A stretch of DNA of 7,504 nt from Treponema sp. (GTDB taxonomy: Bacteria; Spirochaetota; Spirochaetia; Treponematales; UBA12059): assembly GCA_012517645.1 (NCBI GenBank), contig JAAYUR010000091.1, positions 1 to 7,504 of the forward strand, in the 5' to 3' direction. The notes below the pieces were generated by a model that was given only the letters and a program-made list of their open reading frames with translations, was not told where the DNA came from and did not search any database. The translations under genes were made by a program, and so were the position numbers. Positions 4,953 through 7,504 of this stretch are shown piece after piece; position 1 is the first letter of the stretch; the number at the start of each line of letters is the position of its first letter.

Positions 4953-6620
4953 TTGATCGTCGCCCTGGCACAGATAGACGCAGTGGTCGGAGATTTTTCC
5001 GGAAACCGCGCCCGCATCGCCCGGCTGGTCCGGGAAGCCCTGGACAGGGAACCCCGGGTATCCCTTGTCGTGTTCCCGGAAACCGCCCTCTGCGGGTACC
5101 CTCCCATGGACCTGCTGGATCAGGAATCCTTCGCGGAGGGCAGCCTGGCGGCTCTCCGGGCCCTGCAGAAGGACCTTCCCGGCTCCGTGGCCGTGGCGGT
5201 GGGCTACGTGGACCGAAACCGTTCGGGTTCCGGCAAGCCCTTGGTCAACGCGGTCGCGGTCATCCGGGACGGCCGCATCATCTTCACCCAGGAAAAGACC
5301 CTCCTGCCCACCTACGACGTCTTCGACGAGGCTCGCTACTTCGAGCCCGCCCGGGAGCGCCGGGTCCTGGAGCTGGACGGACTGCGGATCGGCTTCGCGA
5401 TCTGCGAGGATATCTGGTGGGAGGAGCCCGCGACGCCCGGCAGCCGCTATCCGGTGGATCCCGTCCGGGATCTTTTGGACCTCGGCCCGGACCTGGTCGT
5501 CGTGCCCTCCGCCTCGCCCTTCCACGCGGGCAAGCAGGAGACCCGCCTCCGCCTGGCCTCCAACCTGGCGAGGGAGGCTTCCGCCCCGGTTCTCTACTGC
5601 AACCTGGTCGGAGCCACGGATTCCCTGGTCTTCGACGGCCGATCCTTCGCCCTGGACGGCCGGGGAGGCCTCATCCTCCAGGCGGGCTGGGAGGAGGGTC
5701 TCGCCTTCGTGGATACCCGGTCCGTCGGCGCCGAGTCCCGGACACCCGCGGACCGCTGGGACGAGACCGAGCGGGCCCTGGTCTCCGGCATCCGGGGCTA
5801 CATGCGGAAGTGCGGCTTCCGCACGGCCCTGGTGGGGATCTCCGGAGGCATCGACTCCGCCCTGGTCGCGGCCCTGGCCGCCCAGGCGATCGGCGCGGAG
5901 AACCTGACCCTGTTGGGCATGCCCTCCCGGTTCTCCTCGGAGGGTTCCATCTCCGATTCCCGGTACCTGGCGGAGGCCCTGGGGGCTCGGATGGAGGTCC
6001 TTCCCATCGAGGGTCCCTTCTCCGCCTACCTGGACCTCTTCGAGCCCCACTTCCGGGGTCTGCCCTTCGGCCTGGCGGAGGAAAACCTCCAGGCCCGTAT
6101 CCGGGGCGCCCTCTTGATGACCTGGTCCAACAAGTTCGGATCCCTTCTGTTAACCACGGGCAACAAGAGCGAGCTGGCCTGCGGCTACTGCACCCTGTAC
6201 GGGGACATGTGCGGCGCCCTGGCGCCCATCGGCGACCTATTAAAGACCGAGGTTTACGCCTTGTCCCGTGCCCTGAACGCCCGCCGGAAGGCGGAAGGCC
6301 GCATCCCGCCGATACCCGAAGCCACCCTGTCCAAGCCCCCCAGCGCGGAGCTTCGCCCCGACCAGACGGACCAGGACTCCCTTCCTCCCTACGAGGTCCT
6401 GGACGCCATCCTGGAGCTCTACATCGTCCGGAACCTCTCGGGTCCTGAAATCGTGGACCTAGGCCATGACCCCGCCCTGGTGCGGCGGGTCCTGGAAATG
6501 GTCGGCCGGGCGGAATACAAGCGGCGCCAGGCCGCCCCGGTCCTCAAGGTCTCTCCCCGGGCCTTCGGCATGGGCCGGCGCATCCCCATAGCCCGGGTCC
6601 TCCACGAGGCCGGCGCGTGA
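4953..6620 (+). CDS. nadE: Glutamine-dependent NAD(+) synthase
   Basis: This cytosolic enzyme amidates deamido-NAD to NAD using ATP and ammonia released from glutamine, the last step of NAD synthesis. From the TTG start the product is 555 residues. Residues 1 to about 265 are a nitrilase-type glutaminase domain with the Glu-Lys-Cys triad visible: Glu43 in FPETALCGYP, Lys115 in TQEKTLLPTYDVFDE, and Cys151 in AICEDIWW. Residues about 270-550 are the synthetase domain, with the pyrophosphate loop SGGIDSAL (297-304), TTGNKSE (401-407), the loop ending PSAELRPDQTDQDSLPPYEV (463-482) and KRRQAAPVLKVSPRAFGMG (523-541). All key residues are present, so the enzyme should be active and able to use glutamine. 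The TTG start is chosen for its AGGAGG; ATG 4917 would add 12 residues. The gene diverges from the pfk run, and its stop overlaps the start of the lipoprotein gene downstream. Confidence 0.96.
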   Translation: MIVALAQIDAVVGDFSGNRARIARLVREALDREPRVSLVVFPETALCGYPPMDLLDQESFAEGSLAALRALQKDLPGSVAVAVGYVDRNRSGSGKPLVNAVAVIRDGRIIFTQEKTLLPTYDVFDEARYFEPARERRVLELDGLRIGFAICEDIWWEEPATPGSRYPVDPVRDLLDLGPDLVVVPSASPFHAGKQETRLRLASNLAREASAPVLYCNLVGATDSLVFDGRSFALDGRGGLILQAGWEEGLAFVDTRSVGAESRTPADRWDETERALVSGIRGYMRKCGFRTALVGISGGIDSALVAALAAQAIGAENLTLLGMPSRFSSEGSISDSRYLAEALGARMEVLPIEGPFSAYLDLFEPHFRGLPFGLAEENLQARIRGALLMTWSNKFGSLLLTTGNKSELACGYCTLYGDMCGALAPIGDLLKTEVYALSRALNARRKAEGRIPPIPEATLSKPPSAELRPDQTDQDSLPPYEVLDAILELYIVRNLSGPEIVDLGHDPALVRRVLEMVGRAEYKRRQAAPVLKVSPRAFGMGRRIPIARVLHEAGA

Positions 6621-6682
6621 GTCGCTCCGCGACTCACGGCAACGAAGCCCTGCGGGCTTCGTCGAGGTTGCCGCGACTTTTT
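6616..6682 (+). promoter_or_regulatory. Double hairpin plus T-run at the nadE/lipoprotein junction
   Basis: GTGAGTCGC (6617-6625) and GCGACTCAC (6629-6637) form a perfect 9-bp stem, or 10 with the C-G pair 6616/6638, closed by TCC. Next, ACGAAGCCC (6642-6650) and GGGCTTCGT (6654-6662) form a perfect 9-bp stem closed by TGC. CGGCA (6637-6641) can also pair with TGCCG (6669-6673) around the second hairpin, and TTTTT follows at 6678-6682. GCGACT occurs twice (6629 and 6673), so AGTCGC at 6620 has two alternative partners, the second directly before the T-run. It resembles an intrinsic terminator or attenuator, yet the nadE stop and the likely start of the next gene lie inside it. Confidence 0.6.
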
Positions 6683-7504
6683 CCCGCGATCCGAGCCTTT
6701 GCCCGGGCGGGACGGGCCGCTGTCGCACCGGCCTTCCTCGCGGGCCTTGTTCCGACCCTTCTCCTGGCAGCCTGCCAGCCCCGGTTCCCCGGCGCCGGAT
6801 TTCCCGAGACCTCCGCCCCGGAGGAGGCGCCCGCCGCTCCTCTGTCCCTGGAGGGGGCGCGGCTTCCGGGGCCGGTTACCCTGCTCGCCTGCGGGGACGT
6901 TCTATTGTCCCGGACCGTCGCGGACATCATCGTCCGGAACGGCTACCGGTGGCCCTTCCGGCATGTGCGGGACCTCGTGTCCTCCGCGGACCTGGCCTTC
7001 TGCAACCTGGAGAATCCCGCTTCTTTCCTGGGCTCCCCCTACCCGGGCAAGCCCGCGGAGGTCACCTTTCGCGCACCCCCGGGAGCCCTTTTCGGCCTGG
7101 CCTGGGCGGGCTTCGACGTGGTCTCCCTGGCCAACAACCACATAGGAGACTACGGCCCCGAGGCGATCCGGGAAACCCTGGAGTACCTGGACCTCCTGGG
7201 AATCGCCCGGGCGGGCGCGGGGATCGACGAGGAATCCGCCCGGGCCCCCGTGATTATGGATGTCCGGGGAGCCCGGGTCGCCTTCCTGGCCCGAGCGGAG
7301 GCATCGTGGAGCGTGGTCTCCGCGACGCCATCCCGCCCGGGTGTCGCGTTGGCGGACCGGGATCTCCTCGCGTCGGATATAGCCGCTCTGCGACGGCAGT
7401 ACAGGCCGGACTACGTGGTCGTGTCCGTGCACTGGGGTCAGGAGCACGATCGCTTCCCCGGCCCGGCCCAGCGGGAGTTCGGCCGGGCCGCCGTAGACGC
7501 CGGC
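6617..7504 (+). CDS. CapA-family (PGA_cap metallophosphoesterase-like) lipoprotein, 3' truncated by window
   Basis: The reading frame runs to the window edge (296 codons). An Arg-rich leader is followed by a hydrophobic stretch and the lipobox LAAC with Cys53, so it is predicted to be exported and lipid-anchored. A proline/glutamate-rich linker (54-80) leads into a CapA-type domain. Visible motifs are LLACGDVLLSR (89-99), FCNLENPAS (128-136), VSLANNHIGDYG (169-180) and VVVSVHWGQEH (267-277). These are the expected metal- and phosphate-site segments of the family; the last His motif lies beyond the edge. Members are linked to poly-gamma-glutamate capsules, but most are of unknown substrate. 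The GTG start at 6617 overlaps the nadE stop as GTGA and has GAGG 7 bases upstream. A TTG at 6668 would give a more usual 35-residue signal peptide but lacks a spaced ribosome binding site. Confidence 0.85.
   Translation, partial: MSRSATHGNEALRASSRLPRLFPAIRAFARAGRAAVAPAFLAGLVPTLLLAACQPRFPGAGFPETSAPEEAPAAPLSLEGARLPGPVTLLACGDVLLSRTVADIIVRNGYRWPFRHVRDLVSSADLAFCNLENPASFLGSPYPGKPAEVTFRAPPGALFGLAWAGFDVVSLANNHIGDYGPEAIRETLEYLDLLGIARAGAGIDEESARAPVIMDVRGARVAFLARAEASWSVVSATPSRPGVALADRDLLASDIAALRRQYRPDYVVVSVHWGQEHDRFPGPAQREFGRAAVDAG

Noticed and set aside
4899..6050. Minus-strand frame opposite nadE (383 codons)
   Set aside because: No recognisable domain, biased composition, and the opposite strand encodes a complete NAD synthase.
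4910..6448. Plus-strand 512-codon frame within nadE
   Set aside because: It is Arg/Gly/Pro-rich shadow sequence in another frame of nadE.
6902..7447. Minus-strand frame opposite the CapA-like gene (181 codons)
   Set aside because: The plus strand carries the CapA motifs in a continuous frame; the minus product has none.
1..7504. Mobile element, prophage, toxin-antitoxin or defence island
   Set aside because: No transposase, integrase, nuclease or toxin-like product is visible; base composition looks uniform apart from the small A+T-rich heptamer array.

Overview
The window is G+C-rich bacterial chromosome, roughly two thirds G+C by eye. It is densely coded by seven genes, two of them cut by the window edges. 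The gene content suggests an anaerobic or fermentative bacterium: formate-tetrahydrofolate ligase, a phosphofructokinase of the 'PKTIDND' type, and glutamine-dependent NAD synthase. Several proteins (the two small membrane proteins, the SDR-like protein, the Lgt with a basic tail and the CapA-like lipoprotein) remind me of Spirochaetota. That is an impression from remembered sequences, not a search result. I see no mobile element, CRISPR array, RNA gene or recognisable defence system.

Layout. Bases 1-845 (+) are the C-terminal half of fhs. Bases 846-988 are a non-coding spacer holding two arrays of a 7-base repeat in opposite orientation (about 846-880 and 945-986), with a small hairpin between them. 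lgt (989-2020, +) starts 2 bases after the last repeat and has no visible ribosome binding site. lgt converges on a four-gene minus-strand run. In transcription order this is a degenerate SDR-like protein (4902-4192), a 6-phosphofructokinase (4178-3075), a small three-helix membrane protein (3019-2663) and a second membrane protein (2682-2077) that overlaps it by 20 bases. nadE (4953-6620, +) diverges from this run across a 50-base spacer with overlapping promoter-like sequences. It probably starts at TTG behind a perfect AGGAGG. Its stop codon overlaps the GTG start of a CapA-family lipoprotein (6617 to the window end). Two near-perfect hairpins and a T-run lie exactly on this junction.

How the genes relate. 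Most are housekeeping: one-carbon metabolism (fhs), lipoprotein maturation (lgt), glycolysis (pfk) and NAD synthesis (nadE). The CapA-like protein carries an LAAC lipobox, so it is a plausible substrate of the Lgt encoded in the same window. The less ordinary points are the inverted heptamer arrays running into lgt, the catalytically stripped SDR-like protein coupled to pfk, the unusual residue set of the PFK active site, and the structured nadE/capA junction. I did not find convincing evidence of a wholly new system.
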